From assembly GCA_012932295.1 (NCBI GenBank), contig JAAONU010000098.1, positions 62,001 to 126,000 on the forward strand: DNA of 64,000 bases. The letters are read 5' to 3'. Below are positions 48,917 through 59,734 of this stretch, piece after piece (the stretch's first letter is position 1; each line of letters begins with the position of its first letter). The stretch comes from Cyclina sinensis (lineage: Eukaryota > Mollusca > Bivalvia > Venerida > Veneridae). Below the pieces are notes generated by a model. The model saw only the letters and a program-made list of their open reading frames with translations, searched no databases and was not told where the DNA came from. Position numbers and translations under genes: made by a program.

Positions 48917-49871
48917 CTTTTTCTGGGGGAACATTCCCCCACCTCACCTAAAAGATAGGGGAACATTCCCCCATCTCACAGGTAGATAGGGGAACATTCC
49001 CCCATCTCAGTAGTTAATAGGGGAAAATTTTCCCATCTCTCTAGCAGATGGGGGAACATTCCCCCATATTTAAGTAGATAGGGGAACATTCCCCCATCTC
49101 AGTAGTAGATAAGGGAACATTCCCCCATCTCACAAGTAGATAGGGGAACATTCCTCCAACTCACTAGTAGAAAGGGGAACATTCCCCCATCACACTAGTA
49201 GATAGGGGAACATACCCCCATCTCACTAGTAGATAGGGGAACATTCCCCCATCTAACTAGTAGATAGGGGAACATTCCCCCATCTCAGTAGTAGATAGGG
49301 GAACATTCCCCCATCTCAGTAGTGGAAAGCGGAACATTCCCGCATCTCAGTAGTAGATAGGGGAACATTCCCCCATCTCACTAGTAGGTAGGGTAACGTT
49401 CCTCTAACTCACTTGTAGATAGGGGAACATTTCCCCATTCCAGTTGTAGATAGGGGACATTCCCGCATCTCACACGTAGAAAGGGGAACATTCCTCCATC
49501 TCAGTAGTTGATAGGGAAACATTCGCCCATCTCTCTAGTAAAAAAGGCGACCATTCCTCCATCTCACTAGTAGATAGGGGAACGTTCCCCAATCTCAGTA
49601 GTTGATAGGGGAACATTCCCCCATCTCAGTAGTAGATAGGGGAACATTCCTTCATCTCACAAGTAGATAGGGGAACATTTTCCCATCTCACTTGTAGATA
49701 GGGGAACATTTTTCTAAACTACTAGTAGATAAGGGAGCTTTCCTCCATCTCAGTAGTAGATAGGGGAACATTTCCCCATCTCAGTAGAAGATAGGGGAAC
49801 ATTCCTCCATCTCACTAGTAGACAGGGGAACATTCCTGCAACTCAGTAGTAGATAGAGAACATTACCCCTT
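48917..49871. repeat. 31-bp palindromic minisatellite, about 30 units
   Basis: Unit TAGATAGGGGAACATTCCCC plus CATCTCACTAG; spacing between neighbouring GGGGAACAT cores is 31 bp (49205 to 49236). Almost the whole unit is self-complementary (AGATaGGGGAA/TTCCCCcATCT), so single strands can form a row of hairpins. Units differ by point changes and occasional 1-2 bp indels. Confidence 0.95.
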
Positions 49872-52073
49872 ATAACCATTGTCTTTCCCCCATCTCACCA
49901 TTGTCTTTACTATTAGACATGATAATAGGTTATTATCCCCTGATAATCTATATTGTGTATAAAGAAGTATGATGTTAAATTTCAGGAAACATGGTTTTGT
50001 TTTTAAATGCAAAAAAAAATGAGAATTTCTTGTATTGCGAGCAAGATCTATTATTGGGTTACTATATATAAATATATACAAAAAAGACAGGATTTTTTAT
50101 GTCTTTAGTTCAAATAGAAATTTGATGGATAATAGATTTATTTTATATTACGAGCAATCTAGAACAAACTGATTTTATACAGACAAATGAAAATAGTATT
50201 GAAATAATTGGGGGTTGATAATAATGTAACTACTATTTTAATAAGAACTTTATACTAGAAGTATCAAAGCAACAGCATTACAACTCAAAAGGTAAGTATC
50301 GGGATAAATACAGCAAAGTAATGGAACATTTAACAAAAACACTATATAACCAAGAGAAAGTCCGATATGCTAAGCCACATCTTATCAAAATTAAAGCTAA
50401 TCAACCATAATGTCTTAGTAGCTGGACAAATAAACATTAACTGCACAGTGACATTGCTAAAATTACACTATTGTCCCATTCATTCCGTCCAACATGTACA
50501 CCACATACCAAGAATCGTCATTTGCAGAAATCTTATCGCAGCTTCAGACTGGTTTCTTATTCAACTTCCACATATATGAGACCTATATTAATGCAAAAAA
50601 ATAAGTACTTGTATAATTAGGTCATACAGACATTCAATAAATAAGATATATATGTTTATCATTTGTTATAGTAAAAATCCTTTTCTTTGAAAACATGGGC
50701 TAGTGCATTATGATGCAATGTCTTGTAACTTATCACTGTGACTCAGTGCCTTTTATATTTGATAGATTGCTAAGTCTTGTTTATAGTATTTGAAGATGAA
50801 AATAAATAAATGTGAACTATGAGGCTGTAATGTAAAACTTTTTAACAATCATTTTGTTTAATAGTTAAACTGTTGATCAGCTATTGTGTTATCAGAATCA
50901 TCATTTTCATCATCATACCTTTCACTATTTTGTCTATTTATACAGCAGTTAACAAATTTAAATAACTTTGTTTTCGTTAAGACAAACCTTGGGAAAAAAC
51001 AGTGATTGTCAACAACATCTTTTCTGAGTGGTGTCACCAAAGCCCATCACTGGGGGTCAACTTTGATCGTTTCAACTTGTTTTCACCTGTCAAAGTCCTT
51101 GTTATGTCTGTAACACTGTGACTTTCTACGTTTCCGGTATACCCCATTTTTGTGATGTATTATGTATTTCCGCAACTGTACAAACCATCCATTTGCTGAA
51201 AAGCTTCTGGCATTACTTTTTTTCCGGAAGATTATTTATTAACCTGGAAACAAATCATCGGCTTTAAAAGTCTATTCCACATATTCATGTACATGATTTA
51301 ATGCATGCACAGTTCTAACTGCAGACCACACTTAATGTCACATTCTTGTGCCTTTCAGTATCATATCAAATTGTGAATATCTAGTCTCACAAAAACATAT
51401 CATCACAGGACCAACACTTGTCTGTTTTATTTATCTGAGAAAACCTGCAAATATATACCCATTGCAAAAAAAGAGAAACATATCTTTTACCAAGTACTTA
51501 ACCAAACCGGAAAAAAGCAAATTAAAAGAACAACTGAAAAGAGTGGGCGGGGGTCTTGTGGGATGGGGTGTGTTGTCTGCCAGTACCTACTCATCACAAA
51601 AGATAAACTAAGCAAAAGAAAAATGAAATGAAATGAATTAAAAAGGTGTAACAGTGGGATGAGGTTGGTAAGTAAATATTTAAGTTACCTTATCTGTTAT
51701 TATATTTTGAACAAAACAAGAGAATTAAACACTATCAAAATACAGGATATTTTACAGTGGTCATTATATTGGCTTTGTTGCAGACATTCAAATACTGTTC
51801 AGCAGAAGCATGTTATGTCCACAAATAATATCTATTAAATGACAGACATGCAGTTTTTGTTTACTAGATAAACGAATAAGGTTTATACTGTGGTAAGATT
51901 TAAACAGTGATATATCCAAATAGTATGAACTTTAGATAGTCAGAAATGAATAGAAGAGATTGATAGCTATATCGTCAGTTCCAGTTATTGGTACCATGTC
52001 TTTTACATTTTAGAAAGGCCAGACAAACACTGATAAGATATTTGTATTACTACACAGAACAGTTGTAAAACAA
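49872..52073. other. Intergenic, nothing firmly recognised
   Basis: AT-rich, with short open frames on both strands that lack family motifs or splice signals. No RNA gene or mobile-element end is recognisable. Confidence 0.45.
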
Positions 52074-52175
52074 TGGCAGCATCTCAGACAAGAGCTACGC
52101 TCGACTTTTTCCTATTTCCAAAGGCAAACACAACAGAAGAAGCACATTGTGGTGAAGGATTTCAAATGAAACTAC
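52074..52175 (+). other. Short open frame cut by the LTR element
   Basis: ATGGCAGCATCTCAGACAAG begins a frame reading MAASQTRATLDFFLFPKANT and TEEAHCGEGFQMK up to the LTR border. It has protein-like composition and could be the start of a host exon into which the element inserted, but nothing after the right LTR continues it, and I recognise no family. Confidence 0.2.
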
Positions 52176-53989
52176 TGTTATAATGTGAATATTTCTTATG
52201 TAATATTATGTAATACTACATAACTCAAAAGATATATATGCAGTTATATAATGAATAATTAATAAAGTGTATTTTCTTTCTAATTTCAACTTATAGAGTC
52301 ATGTGTTTTATAAATGAATGTAAAAATTGATTTCTTATTTCAGGAGCTAATATCATGATGTTTAGTATTAAAATGTTCAGATTTTTGTATAGAAATTGGA
52401 TATGACCTTTATTTTTGAATATTTAAAAGTAGAGTCCAATAAACAGCATTTTATAATTATTTTACATTAAAAGTCAACATCATATATTTGGTATGAAATT
52501 TAAATTAGCAAGGAATTTTTATCAGATTATCCAAGCCGAGATTTTAACAACATGTCACCTCAAGTTATTTTCTTAACAATGGTATGACTTGGTGATAATT
52601 GATCTCAAAGGCTCGGGTCAAAGCTAGCTTGATTATTAGGCAAAGACTGGAAGCCACAGGTGAGAACGTGTCAGACATGCCAAGCCAGATCAAAGAATAC
52701 GGTGATTAATTAATTATTAGTCTTTTAGAAATTTAAGTAAAAGTACAATCTGTTGTTTCCACAAGATTTTGAGCTGATTATCTCAAAATGGTATATAAAC
52801 TTCCCCGAGTTCTTGCTTGTCATCATTCGCCAACAACTGCTGTTAGATTCAAGAAATAAAATTATTGTGTTTAAACTCTTTGGACTCAAGATTGTTTATT
52901 GGATTTCAGGTAAATGATTTTATTATTTTTGTAATATTTTTCTGTTTCAATTTGCTTTGTTATTTCTTTAGGGTGTAATATCAGTTATTTAGAAAACTAA
53001 CTTCATGTCTTGGATGGTTGATAGTTTTATGACTATATAAGCAATTATCTATTATTGGATTAATATTTTTAAGCAGAAATTGTTTAATGAATCAAGGACT
53101 AATACAAATTTCTGGTTCCGAGATCTTGGCACAAATTTTATTACTAATTTGTGTTTTTACACCATGTTAAATTACCATTACCATTTTGATGTTGCATTCA
53201 TGAATAACTTGTATAAATAACAAATTTTCGAATTTAAATTTAGACCTTTATAATAATTATGTATTTGCTAAATAGAACTTCAGTTATTTCATTGCGAAAA
53301 CTTATTAAGACTTCATTTTACATTTGTAGTTATTTCAAATAATTTATTATGGGATTATAGAGGAAATTGCTATCTTATTTGATGTAAAGTCAATTATATG
53401 AATTCATTCATTTTATATAAAACTATAAATTCAAACTCAATCTGAGGATAGATACTTAGGATAATTAAGAAATGCAATTTTCATTAAAGTGTCATTAAAA
53501 CTTTGCACAGAATTGTGTGACCACGTTACGGTATACTAATTAATTTTACTTAGGTTGTATTGATGATTTTTACAATATGCTAAGTACTTCTGGGATGTAT
53601 TTTTGAGTAATTAAAGTTAATCGAGAATTTACACTAAGCTTATGTTTATGTATCTTTATCTTGATGTATCTGTTAGGGTTAATCATCGGCCAAGATCTCG
53701 GTATGACTTTCACTGCCAAACGAGTTGTTCTGCCACAAATTGAATTAAGTTTTTCTCTTGTTTCAAGTACTTAAGCTTTTTCCCATAATTATCAGGTTTT
53801 ACTATATTGTGATTATGTATATGCAACAATTTTATAATTCATGTATTTTTATAAAATGTGTTGTATCATCATTCGCCAACAACTGCTGTTAGATTCAAGA
53901 AATAAAATTATTGTGTTTAAACTCTTTGGACTCAAGATTGTTTATTGGATTTCAGACCCCCGACCCTAGTCTGAATCTCCGTTATAACA
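52176..53989 (+). repeat. Left LTR, with internal 90-bp duplication
   Basis: Begins TGTTATAATG and ends CGTTATAACA. TATA box TATATAAAC at about 52793; the probable RNA start lies near the block TCATCATTCGCC... (52820-52909), which contains AATAAA. The identical 90-bp block returns at 53866-53955, just before the last 34 bp of the LTR. A putative primer-binding site starts with TGG two bases past the LTR (TGGTGGGTATTGTGG, from 53992). Confidence 0.92.
52820..52909 (+). repeat. 90-bp putative R block, copy 1 of left LTR
   Basis: Follows the TATA box by about 25 bases, contains AAATAAAATT, and ends GATTTCAG directly before GTAAATGA, a donor-like sequence. Its partner is at 53866-53955 (and 58075-58164 with 59121-59210 in the right LTR). 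Confidence 0.85.
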
Positions 53990-54138
53990 AGTGGTGGGTA
54001 TTGTGGTTTGGTCGATGAACCCGGCAAACAGATACAACAACAACAACAACACCTTCTACTGTAACTACAGATGTACCAGTTCTGGTGGCACATGTATCCT
54101 CCGTAGTCACTAAAACTGCGCCTATCATAACACACGCA

Positions 54139-54440
54139 ATGGCGACATCAAGCCACTTAAACAATATTAAGTTGGACTCTTTCCATGCTAACCAATCTAT
54201 GGATGCAGACACATGGTTGGAGCAATTCAAGAGACTTGGTGCACGAGAAAATATGAGTATACAGAAATACCTTGCTACAATATTGCTTGAAAGGTAATGC
54301 AGGAATCTGGTATTCTTTAGAGGCAGTGAATATCCCAGATATCAAAGATTGTAAGACACCAAAAGAAGCAGCAAGAAAACCATTTTCACATCAGATGAAA
54401 ACTCCAAAGCACGTGAGGAGAGACAGAATTTGGAGGGTTA
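54139..54440 (+). pseudogene. gag N-terminal fragment of the LTR element
   Basis: From ATG 54139 the frame reads MATSSHLNNIKLDSFHANQS and DADTWLEQFKRLG to LATILLER and a stop at 54295-54297. A one-frame shift then gives GNAGIWYSLEAVN, which continues the classical gypsy Gag pattern (F.G....DA..WL..F......A..LL.G.A..WY). The rest of gag, with its zinc knuckle, is absent. The frame is broken and the protein cannot be complete. Confidence 0.6.
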
Positions 54441-54692
54441 AGTAGGGTAACTATGATCTAGGTGTGATGCCTTAACATTGGTTCTCTTATAAATCCAACA
54501 TGTTGGTAACCCGTCAAAAAAAAAAATAAAATCCCCATCTTTTGGACAATCCCCTGGCCTTTTCAAAATTCATTTTTTCATGTACTGATGCCAAACTCTA
54601 ACAAATTTAATCATTTGTTGTCTAATAGTGCTATAAGATGGCTGATCACCATCTAACCCGGCTAAGCTACATGCATTTTTTTTGTCTTTTAG

Positions 54693-56737
54693 GACCTCCC
54701 TTAAGAGAACCAAACACCATGGGCATACTCATTTGGATCCTGATCTTCCTGATCTGTTTCCCCCAGCCTGCAGCCTGCAAAGAGTCTTTGTCACGATTGA
54801 ACTATGGTGTTGTTTTTAAGAATACTGCTGACTTGCATCTAGCCAATGAACATTGGGTACATACTTTTGAAACGCCTATTCCCGAAAAGTTAACACTCCC
54901 AGTAATTGCAAACTGTCACAGAGACAACGACACGTGTTTAATGGTGAGTCATGTACTGGCTCAGATAAACACTATAAGAGCCGAAACTTCTTTTCGTATG
55001 GAGGATACAGTAGAAGCAATAATGCGATTACTGCCAGAAGTCGAAAGAAAAATGCAAAGAAGGCGTAGGAGCCTGTTGCCATTTATTGGACAGCTGTCCA
55101 AATCTCTATTTGGGACTGCAACGGAAGCTCAGGTAGAAATGCTCGCCAGACATATAAATGCTATCACTAGAAAAACCGTTAAAATATTAGACACTTTAGA
55201 ACAACATGGATCACACCTTAGCTCCTTTATGCAAACCACTAACAATCGAATGGATAATTTGGTAAAAGGAATTAAGACTAACAAAATAGAAATCAACTAT
55301 ATTCATAACATTTTAACATCTAACACTAAAAGTTTACAGCGCAACTTTAACCAAATGATCACAACATTAACTTCTCAAATTAATCAGTCAAGCCACTTGA
55401 ACCATATCTTAGATGAATATAAAAATGGTATTGTTAGCCTTGCTGAAGGTGAATTATCACCCATTATAGTACCAATTGAAGTAATGAATAAAACAATGGC
55501 AGATATTCAAAATCTCTTAAATACCAAATATCAAGGATTTTTCCTAACCTATAAAACAGTGCAACAGGTTTATTCTCAGGCAAAATTCGTTTGTGGCAGA
55601 CACAATGGCAGCATTTTTATTTCTGTTTATTTTCCCTTAACAGTTCAAAAGGACCCAATCAAACTATACAAACTAATAAGCCTTCCAGTTCCTGTAAACT
55701 CTTCTTCTTCCCATGCTACTCAAATTCTAGATCTTCCTGATTATTTTGCAATTACTTCTAACAGACAGCACTACATGACTCTTGGCCAAAATGATTTGAG
55801 GGACTGTCATGGAACGAAATATATACACTGTTCTGAAAACAAACCATTGAAACCTGTAACTTCTAAAACCTGTGTATTAGCATTGTTTAGTAATGACAAA
55901 GATTTAATTCATTCCTCATGTAACTTTCGATTTGTTCAGAACGCAATTGAGCCTAAATTTATTGAATTGGATCAAAATGCGGTTCTTTTGTATAGGTCTC
56001 CTCTTTTGTCTGTAGAGTGCCAAAATAAGCATAAAATGATGCAAGGATGTGACTTTTGCATTATCAATATACCCTGCCAATGTTCTGTCATGACAGCCCA
56101 TCTATATCTTCCACAGAGACTAATAGCATGCCAAAATGCAACTAATGATATTTCAATGATACATCATGTAAATTTGGTTCTTCTTCAAAAATTCTTTGAT
56201 AGGTCTTTTTATGATCATATGTTTGCTGACTCTGCATTTATTAAACCAGTAAATGTTTCACTCCCCCATTTTAAATTGTTTGAACATAAAATGCATTCAA
56301 TCTTAGCAAATGATGAAAAAGCACATTTGAACTTATCCCGAATGGTAGAAATTGCCAAACAAGATTCTACAGCTTTCCAGTCTTTAACAGAACCTCTCTT
56401 AGAAGGCTTAATTAATATTCCATCTAATTGGCCTGATGTAAATTCTATCCTGATTCTTTCTACCATGGGAATTACTGCAGGATTGGTTCTTTGTGCAATT
56501 TGGTCTTGCATACGAATCCGAAAGTTGTTGGTAGGTATGGCTTTGCTTAAAAACGCTAGGGGTGTAGATGCTATGCCTCTCCTATACCATCCTTTATCTA
56601 CAAAACTACACCTAAACCAACAGAGCCAAGCCCGTTCCCTGAAATCAATATCGACTTGTCCTGGGAACATGCCATTCTTTTTATTTGTATCCTACACTTC
56701 CTGTTTGTTCTTTTCAAATTCGGCAAGAAGCACTTAA
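54693..56737 (+). CDS. env gene, baculovirus-F/errantivirus-like fusion glycoprotein
   Basis: A TTTTTTTTGTCTTTTAG acceptor ends at 54692, as expected for a spliced env mRNA. The likely start is ATG 54719 (an in-frame ATG at 54638 lies before the acceptor). Counting from the ATG at 54638: signal peptide at about 28-47; paired Cys 93 and 100; furin-type RRRR at 141-144, followed by a hydrophobic FIGQLSKSLFG stretch typical of F-type fusion peptides; a heptad-rich helical region to about 290; many N-glycosylation sites; a TM helix at about 603-625 with a basic stop-transfer. The frame is open for 699 codons, but its last ~50 residues look unlike a tail; see the overlapping frame. Class I fusion role is inferred from the family. 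Confidence 0.82.
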
Positions 56738-56973
56738 ATAATAAGAAAACTTTTCTCATGCTGGAACTTACTACTGGGGACTCATGTATTATTCTGCCTG
56801 TCTTGACACTACCTCTGTGCCCAGCCTTCTGCAAAATCCAAGCCCCCTCTGATATTTTCAACTTTAAAATTAAGGGTCCGTGGTTTAATAGAAGGCTTTC
56901 ATTTTCATGGCCTGATTTTACTGTCACTGATTCAAGAACAGAAAAAAAAAATACTAGTCCCTTCAACCATTAA
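56560..56973 (+). CDS. Overlapping frame with a hydrophobic segment at the env 3' end
   Basis: Open from 56560 to the TAA at 56971-56973, overlapping env by 178 bases in the +2 frame. It reads proline-rich then strongly hydrophobic (LSWEHAILFICILHFLFVLF) and then basic, like a second membrane segment with a cytoplasmic tail. After a run of ten A a third frame stays open to a TGA at 57120-57122 with protein-like composition. Either env has lost frame twice in this copy, or these are separate or frameshift-expressed products. No independent initiation signal is evident (the first ATG is 56656). Confidence 0.4.
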   Translation, partial: GCRCYASPIPSFIYKTTPKPTEPSPFPEINIDLSWEHAILFICILHFLFVLFKFGKKHLNNKKTFLMLELTTGDSCIILPVLTLPLCPAFCKIQAPSDIFNFKIKGPWFNRRLSFSWPDFTVTDSRTEKKNTSPFNH

Positions 56974-57430
56974 TCTGACCTGGTCACAGAGCCTTAAAAT
57001 AAGAAAAATTATTAAGAAATCGTTCTTTGTGTATGTGCATATCCAACATAAAGGCCACCTGATAGCGGTAACTGGTGAAAGATTTGGTACAAACTTTACG
57101 TTGCAGCCCATTTTAGCCTGATTAGACAGCAGCTACAATTTCTGGCCGTACTAAGGCATTGGTTAAGGAAAGTCTCCTTTAAAAACAAACTGACAATTTG
57201 ATAACCATGGTTTATTCTGTAGATATTATTGTGTGTATTGTACTTTTTCCTTTTGTATTGCAAATATTCTATTGAATTGTGTTATAATGTGAATATTTTT
57301 TTTTTTTTGGATCTTTTTAAAATATGTATTGTTCTTTTTCGGATTGAACCGGAAATCTGTTAGAATGCATTTTTGAGTTATTTTTCTAATTTCAACTTTG
57401 GGGACCAAAGTTTTTTCGGGTCCGGTGTAT

Positions 57431-59244
57431 TGTTATAATGTGAATATTTCTTATGTAATATTATGTAATACTACATAACTCAAAAGATATATATGCAGTT
57501 ATATAATGAATAATTAATAAAGTGTATTTTCTTTCTAATTTCAACTTATAGAGTCATGTGTTTTATAAATGAATGTAAAAATTGATTTCTTATTTCAGGA
57601 GCTAATATCATGATGTTTAGTATTAAAATGTTCAGATTTTTGTATAGAAATTGGATATGACCTTTATTTTTGAATATTTAAAAGTAGAGTCCAATAAACA
57701 GCATTTTATAATTATTTTACATTAAAAGTCAACATCATATATTTGGTATGAAATTTAAATTAGCAAGGAATTTTTATCAGATTATCCAAGCCGAGATTTT
57801 AACAACATGTCACCTCAAGTTATTTTCTTAACAATGGTATGACTTGGTGATAATTGATCTCAAAGGCTCGGGTCAAAGCTAGCTTGATTATTAGGCAAAG
57901 ACTGGAAGCCACAGGTGAGAACGTGTCAGACATGCCAAGCTAGATCAAAGAATACGGTGATTAATTAATTATTAGTCTTTTAGAAATTTAAGTAAAAGTA
58001 CAATCTGTTGTTTCCACAAGATTTTGAGCTGATTATCTCAAAATGGTATATAAACTTCCCCGAGTTCTTGCTTGTCATCATTCGCCAACAACTGCTGTTA
58101 GATTCAAGAAATAAAATTATTGTGTTTAAACTCTTTGGACTCAAGATTGTTTATTGGATTTCAGGTAAATGATTTTATTATTTTTGTAATATTTTTCTGT
58201 TTCAATTTGCTTTGTTATTTCTTTAGGGTGTAATATCAGTTATTTAGAAAACTAACTTCATGTCTTGGATGGTTAATAGTTTTATGACTATATAAGCAAT
58301 TATCTATTATTGGATTAATATTTTTAAGCAGAAATTGTTTAATGAATCAAGGACTAATACAAATTTCTGGTTCCGAGATCTTGGCACAAATTTTATTACT
58401 AATTTGTGTTTTTACACCATGTTAAATTACCATTACCATTTTGATGTTGCATTCATGAATAACTTGTATAAATAACAAATTTTCGAATTTAAATTTAGAC
58501 CTTTATAATAATTATGTATTTGCTAAATAGAACTTCAGTTATTTCATTGCGAAAACTTATTAAGACTTCATTTTACATTTGTAGTTATTTCAAATAATTT
58601 ATTATGGGATTAAAGAGGAAATTGCTATCTTATTTGATGTAAAGTCAATTATATGAATTCATTCATTTTATATAAAACTATAAATTCAAACTCAATCTGA
58701 GGATAGATACTTAGGATAATTAAGAAATGCAATTTTCATTAAAGTGTCATTAAAACTTTGCACAGAATTGTGTGACCACGTTACGGTATACTAATTAATT
58801 TTACTTAGGTTGTATTGATGATTTTTACAATATGCTAAGTACTTCTGGGATGTATTTTTGAGTAATTAAAGTTAATCGAGAATTTACACTAAGCTTATGT
58901 TTATGTATCTTTATCTTGATGTATCTGTTAGGGTTAATCATCGGCCAAGATCTCGGTATGACTTTCACTGCCAAACGAGTTGTTCTGCCACAAATTGAAT
59001 TAAGTTTTTCTCTTGTTTCAAGTACTTAAGCTTTTCCCCATAATTATCAGGTTTTACTATATTGTGATTATGTATATGCAACAATTTTATAATTCATGTA
59101 TTTTTATAAAATGTGTTGTATCATCATTCGCCAACAACTGCTGTTAGATTCAAGAAATAAAATTATTGTGTTTAAACTCTTTGGACTCAAGATTGTTTAT
59201 TGGATTTCAGACCCCCGACCCTAGTCTGAATCTCCGTTATAACA
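57431..59244 (+). repeat. Right LTR, with the same internal duplication
   Basis: Same length as the left LTR. Differences seen include AAGCTAGATC for AAGCCAGATC, GGTTAATAG for GGTTGATAG, ATTAAAGAGG for ATTATAGAGG, and TTTTCCCCAT for TTTTTCCCAT. No clear polypurine tract precedes it (57400-57430 reads CCAAAGTTTTTTCGGGTCCGG). Confidence 0.92.
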
Positions 59245-59248
59245 CTAC

Positions 59249-59734
59249 ATTTAAAAATGTAATTATAAATTTCATCCATGCTTAACAAAGTTATGGCCAA
59301 TTTTAGCAACATTCATAAATTTGACCTTAAAGGTCAAGGTCATGTTCAGTTTAACCTTCTTTGGAGGTATTGTCTAAAAGGTAGTTATGTCTAAGCATGA
59401 AAACACTACATCAATCAACATAAAAAATATAGTGAAGTTAAGCAATTTCAAGGTCATTTAAAAGTCAAGGTTATACTTGAATTGTTCAACACGTTTTTTT
59501 TTATTCTCAGTGTTGTTTTGTCCCTGTATAGATCAAATATGTCTATAAATATTAAAAATTTGGCCGTTTCAGCAAATTTCAATAATTTGAACTTGCCTGT
59601 CAAGGTCATATGTTGGTTAAGGTCAAACTTGAATAATTGAACATTAAGGATCTGTCATGAGTGTTATTTTGTCAAAGTATTAATCAAAAAGAACTTAAAA
59701 TGACGTTAATGCGAATATTAGCAAAATTCTATTT
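59249..59734. repeat. AGGTCA-family repeat fragment
   Basis: Contains AAAGTTATGGCCAATTTTAGC, TTTGACCTTAAAGGTCAAGGTCATG and TTTCAAGGTCATTTAAAAGTCAAGG in two or three degenerate units. Non-coding. Confidence 0.5.

Larger units (their letters stand above)
52176..59244 (+). mobile_element. Young env-bearing LTR retroelement lacking pol (7,069 bp)
   Basis: Two 1,814-bp LTRs (52176-53989, 57431-59244) start TGTTATAA and end TTATAACA, and are flanked by the 4-bp target duplication CTAC (52172-52175, 59245-59248). Comparing them by eye I find only about four substitutions. The internal part is only 3.4 kb: a gag N-terminal scrap, a non-coding stretch, and an env gene preceded by a splice acceptor. 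No protease, reverse transcriptase, RNase H or integrase motif is present. Gag style and F-type env place it near Ty3/gypsy errantivirus-like elements. It probably depends on a full-length relative for movement. Confidence 0.9.

Noticed and set aside
48917..49871. CRISPR array (regular short repeats)
   Set aside because: Units are contiguous with no unique spacers, and the DNA is eukaryotic; it is a minisatellite.
50858..51040. Minus-strand frame with an acidic tail (YDDENDDSDNTIADQ), possible THAP or transposase piece
   Set aside because: No zinc-finger or DDE residues could be aligned; too short to support.
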